Assembly (NCBI RefSeq): GCF_026151205.1
Contig: NC_087080.1
Span: 5,745,096-5,809,095 of the forward strand
DNA: 64,000 bases
Origin: Bolinopsis microptera
Lineage: Eukaryota; Ctenophora; Tentaculata; Lobata; Bolinopsidae
Reading direction: 5' to 3'
Shown here one piece after another: positions 21,790-37,200 of the stretch (the stretch's first letter is position 1; each line of letters starts with the position of its first letter). The notes under the pieces are model-generated. The model was not told the origin of the DNA and searched no databases. It saw only the letters and a program-made list of their open reading frames with translations. Made by a program: the position numbers and the translations under genes.

Positions 21790-22884
21790 AAAGACCAAGC
21801 TACCAACCATAGTAGTATTCTGTAGAGTTAAAGATTCAGAAGATTTCATTGAGCAATCAGGAATAATTGTTTCACATTAAGTACAGATTTGATTAAGTAT
21901 CAGAAAGATTGATATAAGGAAACGACTAAACCTAGATTTTTATCCAAACGTAACCAGTAAAAACAAACTTAACCAAAACGAACTGAACCAGACTTGACTG
22001 AGCAGAACCGAACTGAACCAAACCAGAAAAATCTAATTATTTGGCTGCCATTGCATTACATGCTAAATCAACTTTATTAACACAATAGGTTTCATTGAAT
22101 TATCATTAACTTGGTTGATGGTTACTGTTTGGCTATAATAGGGATGGATTTGATTTAATATATTGATAGTAGAAGTGATGTTAAGTTATCAGAATCATGA
22201 TATCATAATCGATCATAATGTTAACCATGCTGCAAAATTGGGAAAATTTAGCAATATCTTTAATATTGTATTTCCAAAACAGTTTGAAAAATTCTTGCTG
22301 ACCACTTGAACCAAACTGGCCACAGACAGAAATTTGGTCGTTTCCTAATTGATATCCGGGTTATGATTTTGTCTAATGAACGTTTTGCCTAGTGTATTAC
22401 ATAAATATTATACACTATGTATTACATGTGCATTGTTCATATGCTTTTATCTCAGTTCCAATTATACAATTAAAATAATTATTTGCAATTTACGAACAAT
22501 ATAGTTTTCCTCGATGTGCACTTCTTGTGGAATTGAACCTGATACATGCATGAATTTACAACTAACATAGATTTTCTAATTACATAAATTTCAGAATAAA
22601 GAAAAATATTTTTCATTCTTACCAAATAATAACCTTTCTTAGTTGACCATAATGAAAGAGATATTATGGTCTTATTACTGGTTCTGAATCTTTTTTTCGG
22701 CTGCGCCCTCTCAGAAGTCAAAGTCTTTAAAAACTACACTCTTACATTCGAGAGCGAAGATTGTACAAAAGGTAGACCCAAGAATTTACCTTATTTTTTC
22801 AGTCCTAATAATTCTTGATTCTTAATGTGTCAGACCTCAAATATCTTTGGTGTTTCACAAATCTAATTCGTCAATCATTTTCAG
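21790..22884. other. Intergenic / upstream of the CUB-domain gene
   Basis: No clear exon is recognised. The signal-peptide exon of the following gene should lie here or further upstream, because the first exon found (22885) starts in phase 1, but I could not identify it. Confidence 0.35.
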
Positions 22885-25800
22885 GTCAAACGTTGTTGGC
22901 TTATGAAGTCTCTCCCGATGAATCCCACCCCATTTGTAATGACCTTAACTCAGATCAAGTCGCAACTTTGTGTGGAAAGGTAAAATTTGAAAATATTTCC
23001 TTTTATTTTTCTGTTTGATATTCCTATTCAGTTATTATAAGATTTTAAAGATACCTAATTTACATTTCCACATGGAAAATGTTTAATCTGCCTTTTAACT
23101 AATGTTTACTTCCCGATTAGGTTGATAAATGTGCGGGCAAGCTTGGAATTGTGACCAACCTAACATACCCTTCTTCTTACCCTCCTTATATTACTGATGA
23201 TGCCTTTACCTTTTATTCAGACCCTTATTGTGGGATTAGTATTATCTGTTTTGATCCTGCAACTCACTGCTTTCTACCTGAACTAAAGAACGGGTGAGTT
23301 AGAGTTTCAACTGATTAGCAGCTCACTACCTGCCTTGTTCATAATGCTCCATTCTATCTTTACCAGCCATAAAAACAACTACACCTGTTATTTGAAGAGG
23401 ACGTTTCAATAATCTACTGTAAACAAGAATTGCGCCCGTTGTTTCGTTTTGGCGGACGCTAGATTTCCATTTCACTATAACTATTAATATAAGCTCTAAT
23501 CAGCTCACCTTATAATAATAATATTGAAACATCAGTAGACTACGCGTGCCACATTCAAGTTGGGCTTATTACAAAATACTATACATTACTAGTATACATT
23601 AAAATACGCTCGTGCCGCGCATTCATTGACCACAGACTAGCTATACACCACATCTCCGCAAGCAATCCCCGTGCGCGTGCGCGCGGCAAGTTGACATGGT
23701 AACGAACGGAAGCAAGTAAGTAAGTAAGGAACACGACATATATTTGACCCACCTACCGCTATCTCCAAAATCCACGATTTTCTGCAAAAACGTCCATTCG
23801 TAACCTTTCACTATTGCCTTTTTTCAAAAGGGTGAAAAGGAAAAAATAACCACTTTAGTAATCTACTATCAGTGAAAGCAGTATTAATGACATTCTCACT
23901 TTTCAGAACTAAGTGCCTAATATAATTAAGATATAACATCTGAACAGTTTTATTCCTGTTCCATATGATCGAGGATAGTCAGGGCTACAAAACCTGACCA
24001 AGTTTAGCTCAATCCAGTACTGCGCGTTCGAGATATGAGGTTAAATATACCAAAAATAGGGGTTTTCTGGTGTGACATCATTGTAAATTTTTTGGAGTAT
24101 AACCTCAATATCTCACAAACTATCCATTTGTGGTCTTTCTGAGTTACACTATCTGTTTCCTCTGGCAATTTCGGTTCAGAGTCAATTAAGTTTGAAACAA
24201 AATCTCAGTAAATGTGAAAGTTCTGAGGATATCAAGTTTGTAACAAGCGCGCGCGCGCGCGCGCGCGCACACACATATGACCTCATATCTTCCACATTTA
24301 ATGATTTTTCATGGAAATTCTTTCACCATCTTGTAGCACTCATGTGCTGAGTAGGATAGCATTCTAATCATGTCTTTAAAAGCTTTAGATAGATACTGAG
24401 GAAGAAAATTCATACTTGTAACAAGCGCGCGCGCGCGCGCGCGCATGGCCCATACTATATGATCAATGGACGGGAGGATTAAAGTACTTTCATACACACC
24501 AGCATGCTCATTGATGGCTTAAAATGAAGCTAAGACATACTCCTATCAGATCCACCATAAGTTAGATACCATAATAATCATTAAATGTGTCTAAAATGAG
24601 GAAGCTTTGACAAGTGCGAGTGGTTTTGGCAAATTTTGGTATAAAATGGGCCCTGAGATCATATTTTTCTCATTAAAATCACATATATCACGTATATTTA
24701 TGTGTGTTGGGTGTATCCTCATTGGTATCAACCATTTCAATCATCAAGAGCAGCTTTCCTGATTCTTTATCTCATGAAAATGGGCAAAAAAGCTCATAAA
24801 TAGTCCAAAACCGGTCATTTTCGCCGCTTTAATAACCTCATTCCTGGCACCCAGAACACTTTGGGTACTCAAAACATAATTTTTCGGATACCTCAGACCC
24901 CTAACTAGCACATGGAGCCAGAAAGAACAGCATGTAGAGACTTTTAAATTTCCATGGTTGAGAACCCAATGTCACACTATTCGTTCATTAATCCTGCTTT
25001 CACTGCTATAGTCTTTAAAATCTTTGTTCCTCAGAAGGTATCGAGATTCCGACCTGGCAGAGTTCAATGAAGATTTGCTGGCTTCCGGCGATAGACTGAA
25101 AATCGATTGTAAAAAAGGCTTTACTTGGCACTGGGCTGATTTTGTAACTTGCCTTAAGGTTCGTTCTAATCATGATTACTGTGTGCTGTCACTCTCGATT
25201 TTAACTTTATCGGGGCGTTTCTTGATTTAAAATTGGTATTCTGTTAATCAGTGTTAAAATTATCGTCAGAAAACTTTTTCTTTGTGTGAACAGCCCGGAA
25301 CAATATCAATTTAATTGTAATACTCCAATGATTTATACGGAACTGAAGAAGATCTTGTGTTTCAGATGAGTTCAGGAGAGAGCAGATTATCTATTGAGCC
25401 CCTGTGTGTGCCCCTTTCTGAAGATAATCTCATGACTCTACTTGTCAATGTAACCAGTAAGTTAGATCACCAAACTTCTTATTGATTGAATTCTGCACAT
25501 GTGCTAGCTGAATGGTGAGCATGGTTTTACTGATAGTCAGTGTGAATTCTACGTGAGTCAGCTTCCATGTTGCTATTTAAAGATGACGTCATCAAATTAT
25601 TTATATTTAACTTGATAATAAAACAGTTTAGAAGTTACGATATTGTGGCTAGTCCGCTAAATAACCCGTGATCCATAGAGAAGGTGAAGCAAAAGAGGTC
25701 CGAAGTGTATTGTGTATTTTCCAGTTGCATGACTATCACATTGAGTGAGTGAAAGAGTTGTGTGAAATATTGTGAAACAGTGAAATAGTTGTGTGAAATA

Positions 25801-28228
25801 TTGTGAAATAGTGAAATAGTTGTGTGAAATATTGTGTGTGAATCACAGATAAAATATAACACCAACTCCAACTGATCTGTAAATTAGTTTACTGGGTTTT
25901 ATCCTCATTTAAATGGGATGTTGGGGACGTTGTTGTCACGTGCATGTTTTTGGGTTTTACGTGTGTAACTTATTTTCAGATGTTGCACACTTGAGTGCAC
26001 TGACAGGCATCCCAGAGTCCCTGTTCAACCCTTCAGATGTCCGGTCAGTGTTAGCCTACAGTATATTGCTGGGGCCTTATTGTCGGGGCGGTGATTTGTG
26101 TAGTGTACCCGTTCACAAATTAGAGGCTACTACCAACAGTCAAAGTATGTCAACTATGTCAATTATGTCAACTTATACCTAATTTGTGTAATGTTGTACT
26201 ATTTTATCTTGATTTGTGAATGTTTAATTTCGTATGTGATCAGTTTTATAACAATTATATGTTCAGATGTATTGATCACAAGAATATTGCTAATGTGCCT
26301 GTAAAATCATGCTCGTATCATGTAAAAGTGATAATTGTTTACGTAATCATTCTGTCAATTAAATCTCAAAGACTACTAGTCTCTCACAGGCTTTTAAAAT
26401 TCAACAATATCTGCTTACAATTTACATTTTGGATTAACGAAAATAGCCCAATTTTCTAGTCATTTTCTTGTAATTTTCTAGTCATCAAAAACCAAGTAAA
26501 ACTAAAAGATGTCATTACTCCTTGTAACTGTTCTTTCAATCTCCAGATCACTTCCCCTCCAGTTCCCACCTACTGTCAGTTAAACTAGCCAACAATTTGT
26601 CATTTCTCATTTCTGTCAAAATGACTTATTTGCTCAGAGCTTGCGATATGTTCCACTGCCGGCTGTTCTGTTAGCTGTTTGCTTGTTTTAAAGTACAATT
26701 TGGATTCGTCACTGCTTGTTAACCACACACTACTCTCCATTGTGTGAATTTTCTGATAGTATTATACACATAAAATCGGCTCATGATGGTCAAAATGAGA
26801 TGCTTATTTACGGACAGATTCGCTGTTCGACTAATGTAATGAAGCAAGGTTGGAAACGGATTGAAGTGGTGTGGAACCGGAAGGCATTACAGAGTGGAAG
26901 ACATTACAGACCCATGATTGTGTGGTGTCTGTGTCACTGCTGCTGTAGACACACGCGCATGCTCTACAGCAACATTACAACACACCCAGGGAACATTTGG
27001 TTGGAAGCTGTGGAGAACGTGGTTCCAGTCTCCAGAATAGCTAATCCTTGCCTTATGTCAATCGAGTTCAACTAAATTACAATCCCCGTTCCTCCTGGAT
27101 ACTCCCTTGACTCACAATCTTGGCACATGTTCTGAAAATGTCTTTCCTTTCATGCTATTTCTTGAATGCAAATCATATGTTGGAACACCAAACTTGGCCC
27201 TATTTCACATATTTAATTAACTAACCCGACCTATTAAACTTCGGAGGAGATGTTCGACTCACGTTCCAACTTCAACTGGTCCATAGCCTGGGTTGACGTT
27301 TTGCTGCAATTATAATTTTAAAGGGTTGAATTTTCGCTATAATTAAAGTTTGAAAGTTATCATGTAATTTGTAATTTTATAAAATTCCTCCCAGACGAGC
27401 CTGACGGAACGGATCACGTGGCAGCGCTGTCAGGAGAATACACCATGTGTTTTGAGACTTCCATTATTTCTCTATTCTTAATGGGACTACAACAGGCAGG
27501 ACGGGCAGGTGAGATGTTCTATGATCTGTTGTAATATCACGGGAAAATATTGGTTTTGTGTTTGTTAAATTATATCATAGTATGTAGCCATCATTCCTTT
27601 TTGGATTTGATGTTGGAGTGTTTAGAGTGAGCTGGTATTGAGGAATATTCGTGTTGTTGACATGTGGTTGGAAAATTGAACGGGATTGCAGTTACACTCA
27701 TTAGATTTGATTACTTTTTAATATGATCTTGACATGTTTGTTTTTATTATTTTCTCGCAGACGAATATGATGATTTCAACGTCAGACCGATGGCTAAAAG
27801 AGCGTCAGGAGTGCAAAAACGGGAAATAGTCGACAACAACATAGAAGTCAGAGTATGTGATACTCAAATAACTAATTGACTTATTAACTAATTAACTTAT
27901 TAACTAATTGACTTATAATTGAAGATTGAAATGATACCTACTCCATTAAAAACTATAAATAGTTTATCAATTTTAAAGTTGATCATTTTAATTGTGCGGA
28001 TATGACGTGTAACTCAACAAGTTTCCTTGTAAATTTAAGCTATATTTGAGCTATATTTGAGAATGTTAACATTCTAAAACTCTGCAGATAAATAACCTGG
28101 ATCTTGTTTACAACACGACAGAACGGAAAGTGATTGGTTTTAACGTGACTTTCTACCTGTTCCAGTATAATAAGGTGGTACACCCTGGTGTAGTAACTAA
28201 AGTCATGGGAAATGTCTCTCAATCAAAG
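22885..28228 (+). CDS. CUB-gene exons, N-terminal ectodomain block
   Basis: Nine exons encode a Cys-containing extracellular stretch: PICNDLNSDQVATLCGK, then CAGKLGIVTNLTYPSSYPP, GDRLKIDCKKGF, and LLGPYCRGGDLCS. Each listed border has a pyrimidine-rich acceptor and a GT donor, and phases agree throughout except at the sixth exon, whose donor must be in phase 1 and is not obvious. The last exon ends SQSK at 28228, exactly where the minisatellite begins. Confidence 0.7.
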
Positions 28229-31200
28229 GTTGGTATGTTTTTGGTATGTTTCTATTATGTTTCCCAATCAAAGGGTGGTATGTTTCTAGTATGTTTCCCA
28301 AGAAAAGGTTGGTATGTTTATAGTGTGTTTCCCAATCAAAGGTTGGTATGTTTTTAGTATGTTTCCCAAGAAAAGGTTGGTATGTTTATAGTGTGTTTCC
28401 CAAGGAAAGGTTGGTATGTTTCTACTATGTCTCCCAACCAAAGCTTCAAAGGTTGGTATGTTTCTAGTGTGTTTCCCAAGGAAAGGTTGGCATGTTTCTA
28501 GTGTGTTTCCCAAGGAAAGGTTGGTATGTTTCTAGTGTGTTTCCCAATCAAAGGTTGGTATGTTTCTAGTGTGTTTCCCAAGGAAAGGTTGGTATGTTTC
28601 TAGTGTGTTTCCCAAGGAAAGGTTGGTATGTTTCTAGTGTGTTTCCCAATCAAAGGTTGGTATGTTTCTAGTGTGTTTCCCAAGGAAAGGTTGGTATGTT
28701 TCTAGTGTGTTTCCCAATCAAAGGTTGGTATGTTTCTACTAGTGTGTTTCCCAAGGAAAGGTTGGTATGTTTCTGGCATTTTTCTGGTATTTTTCTCAAT
28801 CAAAGGTTGTAAATGTAACACTGTTTGTATTGTCGCGATCAGAATTAAAAGTGATGAATTCTTGTGTCAACCTACTGTATTCTCGATTATACAAATGTGC
28901 ATGTTATCACGTTTTAACATGGTGTTGTCAGATTAAATTGACCTTTGAAATCACCGAAAATTACTGTTGCTAATATGTATTTTGCTAGTATATCTCTATC
29001 ACACTGCACAGGCCAACGTCATTTGAAAGAAAAAAACTATCAAATAATACAACTTTTACCATGGGAAAATAAATTAAAATACTGCATTCCTGTGATTTGA
29101 ATTTAGAAAGCTAGAGAACACATTTAGTTCGACGATTTTCGTTCTGGCCAGAAGATAGAGCTTACTATCAAGAGATTAAGCCTTGTGATTGGAATTCAAC
29201 TCAAATCCTGCCAATTACTGATCTGGAATTTAAGTTTTGTCAAATATCACGATCTTATCAGTCAACAGATATAAATTCATTGAAATAACTTGAAATGAAT
29301 TTGTGCCAGCCGACATACAGTACACGCCTACCACGTGCAACCTCTGCGCTTTTAATTTAAACTCTTAGAAGAAAATAGATTTGAGCACTCGTTAAGTATT
29401 GTTGACATGTTGGTCGTCTGATTGACTGCTCGGACCGGAAAGCAGGGATGTCGGTCTAACCCGCGTCTATTAGTGCGTCTTTACTTGACCTTGTACGTGA
29501 TCTAAAAAGTGATTACTTTATAGGTCACGTGGTCTAGAAAGTGAATACTTTACAGGCTACGTGACCTAGAAAGTGAATACTTTATAGGCTACGGTTATGA
29601 GGTTGTGAGCTAAGCTGGAATCCTTAGGTTTTTAATGTGAGTAAAGACAGCGGCAGCGTGTCTTGCGGTGTACTTTGAAAACGAGAATTGTGTTCTTAGG
29701 TCTGATTACTATTTAATCACGAGCGTATGAGCAATTATATCATTTGTACAAGATAGTAAAATTTCTAAAAATCGCACAATTTCTCGTACAATTGCTCGCT
29801 CATGCGCGAACCAGTCGACTCCTGCGGAGACTAAAGACTTAGGAAACTAGGAAATTTCAAAGCTACTTACTTTCTGATTCATGCCAAAAACATTCAGCGT
29901 TTTACAACACAGACGTAGCTAAGATATGATGGAATGTGAAACAATGATGTACTTCTTAACCCATCCTTGTTACTGAAACAGATACAGATAATAAAGATTC
30001 ATTATGTTTCAGTACACTAGACAGCTACAGATATAAATATTTGTTGTGTTTCAGTATGACGTAGTTCTGGAGAGTTACTGTCGACTGAAATATTGTGGAA
30101 GTTCGAACTACGAGGATTGTCAGAAGATTCCCATGATGAGGTTCTACTCGTTTCCTAAACCAACCATTCCATGTACATTCCAGGGTACGTTAGTTTACTA
30201 TTTCTCCGGTTTGGTTCCTTACTATACTTTAAACAATTTTATTTGAATAAAGCATAGTTCTGGAGTAGTCATACATATTACAATGAAAGAAATTTAACTA
30301 GAGGTTAGTATGGTGGTCAAGGGTTATAAATCCTACTTTAAGTTTCCCTTAATTCGAATTGATAGTCTAGAATCTAGAATTAGATATATTATACAGACTG
30401 GTTCAGAAATTCAGTAATGGTTCAGAAATTCGGTAATGGTGGGCAAGGGTCTCCGGCTCTAAGTGGTAGAATTTAGGATTCCCTTATTTCGAATTGTCAG
30501 TCGTTATATACAGATGATATAGACTGGTTCAGATATTCGGTATTGGTTCAGAAATTCGGTAATGGTTCTCATGACACATTGGCTATGCTACACTTAAATG
30601 GTTGTCTCTCAAAACAATTCCCTCGTTCATATACGACAACTTGTGACAGGACAGGGAGCTTCAACTTCACCATAAATGGTTAAATGACCTAGCCTGCCAC
30701 TACTAAGGCAGCAGGTACAGTCTCGTATTAATCCAGGGAAATAGAGCGACAGTCTCATGTTGTGTTTGGTAAGGGATACTACGGGGATACTCACAGCTGT
30801 AATAATCATTTCACCCGCGCAGCATAGTTACCATGGCAGCCACGTGTAATGTTACATATTCATCCACGTGTTTTTGTAACTAAACCATTTTCTCACCATT
30901 TTTCATGACGAGCTGTCACACAATGGCACGTATGCCGTCATACACATCATGTTCAGGTATGAGATAATGGGAACTAACCCCACCTAGTTCTTCACTATCT
31001 TTAGTTCTCCTGTCGTACCTGGCCAGTCAGTGTGTTAAGTGGGGAGAAGTTTCTAGAAACATGGGGAGTTTGAAGGCTGTCTTGTCGACCAGATTAGCAA
31101 CATCTTGCCAGTTTCCATATAGACTGCCTTTAACTGTATTATTGGCGTTAATGCAATCAATTAATTCGTATCAATGTAGAATGGCCGGCACCATGTTAAT

Positions 31201-34200
31201 GCAACTTGGAGCAGTTAGGTTGATGTCTAGGTGCACGAGTAATGTGTATTATTGCTGTGCAGATCAATTAAACCACGTTCTAATTCATGCGAGGGATGTG
31301 AATGTGCGTGTTTAAGGTTAATGTGATAAAATACTGTATTGTACCTGGGTCCTGGAATAGCCTTGCTAATTATAAATCTGCACACTTTCATTTCGAAGAT
31401 ACAATTACATTTTTATCCGGAACAGTTATTATTATATTTAGAGTATGGTTTCCTAGACAACCTCCTTCTACCGTAGCGCTAAGTGCAGTCTTTTCTGAAA
31501 AATAACTTTTTAAGGTTTTCAATGAGAATTAATTGCCATCCTATTCGTATCACTTCTAAACTTTAATATATATTTAATTGGTTTTAATTATTGATGCACT
31601 TCGTTGCATTGCGGAAAACTTTACACGGCTTCGCCAGTATTTATTTCCTGTTGAAAATAGCTGGGTAATGTGTAAAGTCTATAAAAAAAGGTTCATGGAA
31701 ATTTCCTTGAAGAGTTAAAAATGCTTATTTTGTGAATTGGAAAAGTAATTGAATACCTTATATCAGTACCCATAAATTTGAGTTACAATACATTTGAATT
31801 ACATTAAATTTAAATTTCAACACATTCTGTATTTTATGTAGAATCGGCACCAATGTCATTATGGTTTAAGATCCGTGTTTTGGTTTTAAAGCTGAAATAG
31901 ATTTTACTAATGTTTTACATACAATTTTCTCACTCCAGCTGCAGACTGCAGTCTAGTATAGTAGTGTTGAGTTTCATCAATAAGTTCCTAGCCTTCTTAA
32001 ATTATGTTTTTGCCTCATAGTAGATATTTGGTCTTGTGTATAGTAATATAATAATGGCAACCGATAATGGGCATTTTGCTCCTTTATAAAAAAATGTATT
32101 GGTTTTTTAAATCAGGACATTATTTTTGAAACACCCTGTAAATGTTATCGCAATACATTGATGTTAAATTCATTTGAATTTTGAAATAAAGGTTACCAAA
32201 AATTTAGTTACCAAGGCTTTTAGGCTTTGTCAGAAATTATGCACATTTTTAATCCACCTTAAAGTCTATTTAAGTCAACTTTTATCAATTCTCTTATGGT
32301 TATATGTACATTTTTTCGAGTTTTCTATTGATTTCACGAAATAAAATCGTATAATTCCTCTTTGATTTCACTCTCATATTCAAGATAAAAAGAGTTAAAT
32401 TATAAATCATGATTTGTTACGTTGAGTATTAGAATGGTTGGATGCGTTGATAGATAAGTGTGACAATTTAGCAGCTGTGAAGCCATAATCAACAATATCA
32501 CATCAAAATTTGAAGTATTAACTACTGAATTATGCTCTACCAAAATTAAAGTTGGCCATCTTGCTATATATAAAGCGAGACGATATACATGTCTGTTGCT
32601 AATTTACTGACACCATTATACATAAAAATTGGCCAGGCAATAAGAGATAAATTTTAACCCTCAAATGGTGTAAAAATTGCAAAAGAAATAAACATTGTTG
32701 TCTATTAACACCAATTTAGGTTTAGACGGGTTCCCGCTAGTTAAATAATTATTCGACGGCTAATTTAATCGCACTAATTGTTTACAACAATTTTAATCAA
32801 AAATGTGACTTAATGTATGGTAGACGTGTATAATTTGGTTCTTATTATTAACAAGGAAGTAACCATTATTTAAATATTAAATTTTAAATATTACTTAGGT
32901 CCCCAGCTTGCACATGAATTATCTCTATTCATAACCATTATTAACTGAAAAAAAAACATTGTTTCACTGGGTGCGATATGCGCCATACAGTAGATTTATT
33001 CGTACTTTTCTTAATGTTCCTGACAATCCCTCATTATACTTATATATTATATGAAAATAAATTTACTCAACTTCAAAAACAGATGTTCGCTTACTTACGA
33101 ACGACAATGATTGATATGATGTTTCGCCAAAAATAGTATTTTCGAAGAAACGTAATTACTATTGATTTATTCCCACACCATTTTAATTGATTCTTGCATA
33201 CTGACTTAAAATTAGAAAGTTCGACTGATACTTGATAGATCACTTGAATCTATAAATGGGCAACTAAATATTGATTATCAATTATCATGGTATGCATCAT
33301 TAGCTTGATCCATGAATCAGGATTGAATGTATTACCGTAGTCTTGTAATTTTTACATCATTAACCTCAACACTATGATTAGCTACTGTTGACCAGGTGAC
33401 ATGATTCCAGCAATTTGATTGGTGGTTGTTGATCAGGTGATCACGATACTTGATTCTTCTCATTTCCGGGGGCCTAGCTGCATTATGAAAATGAACTTAT
33501 CCGTGGCAAATAACCCACCAGAATAAAGCACATTAGAGTGACTCCTGACTAACAAACTCGTTGCTCTCTATCGACACAATTATAAATATGACAAATTCAG
33601 TATTTTTGCCATTCACCAGAAGATTATTTAAATCGATTGATGTTCAAATGGACCATGATTTTGTTAGAGAAACCACTTATACTGCTGCCACTATGTACAT
33701 AATGATATAAATGGATTACTCACACTGTAAGGCATTCTCCTCTGTATATAATAAGTCTACACTCTACAATTCATATCACTATATCATCTAGACTCTACAT
33801 TAGATATAAATGGGTACTAATCCACATCGGCCGTCTTTACCTGTGAAATAGTTATTGATTACTATCATTTGAGTAATAATAACGTTAACTATAAGTTACA
33901 TTAACTATTTGAGTTATAATAACTATGAGAACTCAACATTTGTTTCAGGAATACAGTTGGGGTATGCAGAGCCAGTACCAGTAACATGTGACCCAAATCA
34001 CTATAACAACGAAACAAACGTTACGTTGTGTCTCTATGGCGATCAGTACAGTCCACCAGTTCTCCCCCTATGCGCAAGTAAGATATAATTTTCAGAACAT
34101 ACATTACTGAGATCATTCCAGTATCTTGACATCACAAAGTTTGAGAAACGTTGCCTAGACAACGTTTCTGATTTTCTTTCTCAGCGCTTTTTTGGTTGTA

Positions 34201-37200
34201 GTTTTAGTGCATTTATCCTTGATATGAGAAATAGATAATGTTATAATTAGCTAAACGCTATAAAATTGCTGAACTTTTGGCATTGATAATCACCAGATTG
34301 TGATGTTAAATGTGGAATGTTGTGCTGTCCTCCCTATTTCGTGAGACCTAGCAGTGTACGCGTCAAGTCTCACCACTGATCACACACACCGAAACAAACG
34401 CAAATATCACTAGAATTTTATATCTAATAGCCATGTCTAACAAAATCTTGGGTAAGTAAAGTGTAAATTAGTTTGGCTGTTTAGTGTACACGTTTAGCCT
34501 GAACATTGGCAGAGTAGGTTGTCAGCTAATTAAACCTAAAAGGGCTACCATTACCGAGGGCTGATTTAATTGACTAACTGCCGAAGTTATGAATTTGGAA
34601 ATCTGGAAATTCTATTGTTATTACCGGAATGTTGAGAATTTGGATTCAGGTTGTGAGGTAGAATTTTTAGTCATCCAATTATAGACCCTGATTAGTTTAC
34701 AATTTATTAAGATGAAAAGAAATTTTGTAAGTGTGGGTTACGCTTGAATGGCTTGAATATATGTTTTGGGCAACCGGCTATGTTTTATTGTAAACACGTG
34801 CGATAAATACTGTCATTTATTTGCTATTTCTGCAACTGATGGAAATCTGGCAGTTTTAGGCTTTGATTTCTCACGTTTCATTTTTAACCAGCACATATTT
34901 CGAACTGTAAAATACGCTGTAGTTGTAGTTCATACGTTTTTTAATCTCTTTTGGAACAGCAGAGAGTGGTGGGCGGTGGCTTCCTTAGCATATTGTAATA
35001 CAAAATGAAATGTCTTTAAGATTTTTTCTAAAAATCAGTGGCAATCTTGACAAAGAATCGGAATTTGTATAATAGCCTGCATATTAATATAACCTACATA
35101 TTAATGTACAAATTCACCGAAAATCTTTTCTTTCCGTAGTTTTACCAAAAAGCTGAGATATTATGATTCCTCATATTTGGAGACATTTTGGAGACATTGT
35201 CTCCATGGGAATTTCATGGGAATTGGAGGGGAATTAGAGGGGAATTACGTATTATTGATATTTAAGCACCTAAATTAGCTGTATATAGCTTAACTGAGTT
35301 CTGGTCTGTCCCTCAAACAAACTAAGACCTTTCACATGCGAAAAGAAGACAAAAAAGGGGGGTGGTGAACCATATTTGCCAAAAAAAATGTCAAAATTTT
35401 GTTTTCCATATTTCGCCCTAAAACGTTTCCAATGAGTTTGGTTGGCACCCTGGTTGATCTGGAAGTACGTTACCAGTTATTTGGGGCCTTCAGGGGGGAA
35501 AATGGGCCGAAAAATGGGCCGAAAAGGGGCATTTTCGGGTGTTTTCAAATTTGAGATTTCAAAGCCAGATTTTCGGCTTTAGTTGGCTGGGACATGCCCA
35601 AATTGGTGTGGGTGAGTTGCATAGAGGTAGTACAAGTGTGATCCGTTGCAGAAATCCGGGTTCCCAAGATTCAAAATGACTTGAAAAGATTTTGTAAAAA
35701 ATTGGAGACATTTTGGAATCCATGGGAATTTTTTGGAGACATCCATATTTCGCCCTAAAACGTCTCCAATGAGTTTGGTTGGCACCCTGGTTGATCTGGA
35801 AGTACGTTACCAGTTATTTGGGGCCTTCAGGGGGGAAAATGGGCCGAAAAATGGGCCGAAAAGGGGCATTTTCGGGTGTTTTCAAATTTGAGATTTCAAA
35901 GCCAGATTTTCGGCTTTAGTTGGCTGGGACATGCCCAAATTGGTGTGGGTGAGTTGCATAGAGGTAGTACAAGTGTGATCCGTTGCAGAAATCCGGGTTC
36001 CCAAGATTCAAAATGACTTGAAAAGATTTTGTAAAAAATTGGAGACATTTTGGATCCATGGGAATTTTTTGGAGACATCCATATTTCGCCCTAAAACGTC
36101 TCCAATGAATTTGGTTGGCACCCTGGTTGATCTGGAAGTACGTTACCAGTTATTTGGGGCCTTCAGGGGGGAAAATGGGCCGAAAAATGGGCCGAAAAGG
36201 GGCATTTTCGGGTGTTTTCAAATTTGAGATTTCAAAGCCAGATTTTCGGCTTTAGTTGGCTGGGACATGCCCAAATTGGTGTGGGTGAGTTGCATAGAGG
36301 TAGTACAAGTGTGATCCGTTGCAGAAATCCGGGTTCCCAAGATTCAAAATGACTTGAAAAGATTTTGTAAAAAATTGGAGACATTTTGGAATCCATGGGA
36401 ATTTTTTGGAGACATCCATATTTCGCCCTAAAACGTCTCCAATGAGTTTGGTTGGCACCCTGGTTGATCTGGAAGTACGTTACCAGTTATTTGGGGCCTT
36501 CAGGGGGGAAAATGGGCCGAAAAATGGGCCGAAAGGGGGCATTTTCGGGTGTTTTCAAATTTGAGATTTCAAAGCCAGATTTTCGGCTTTAGTTGGCTGG
36601 GACATACCCAAATTGGTGTGGGTGAGTTGCATAGAGGTAGTACAAGTGTGATCCGTTGCAGAAATCCGGGTTCCCAAGATTCAAAATGACTTGAAAAGAT
36701 TTTGTAAAAAATTGGAGACATTTTGGAATCCATGGGAATTTTTTGGAGACATCCATATTTCGCCCTAAAACGTCTCCAATGAATTTGGTTGGCACGCTGG
36801 TTGATCTGGAAGTACATTACCAGTTATTTGGGGCCTTCAGGGGGGAAAATGGGCCTAAAAATGGGCCGAAAGGGGGCATTTTCGGGTGTTTTCAAATTTG
36901 AGATTTCAAAGCCAGATTTTCGGCTTTAGTTGGCTGAGACATGCCCAAATTGGTGTGGGTGAGTTGCATAGAGGTAGTACAAGTGTGATCCGTTGCAGAA
37001 ATCCGGGTTCCCAAGATTCAAAATGACTTGAAAAGATTTTGTAAAAAATTGGAGACATTTTGGAATCCATGGGAATTTTTTGGAGACATCCATATTTCGC
37101 CCTAAAACGTCTCCAATGAGTTTGGTTGGCACCCTGGTTGATCTGGAAGTACGTTACCAGTTATTTGGGGCCTTCAGGGGGGAAAATGGGCCGAAAAATG

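Noticed and set aside
26716-27075. 119-codon ORF in an intron of the CUB gene as a missing exon
   Set aside because: No acceptor/donor pair with a fitting phase was found, and it shows no similarity to the neighbouring exons. The missing donor of the 26547 exon remains unsolved.
28130-28513. Open frames on both strands through the 34-bp minisatellite
   Set aside because: They result from repeat periodicity. The exon ends at 28228, and both strands being open argues against coding.
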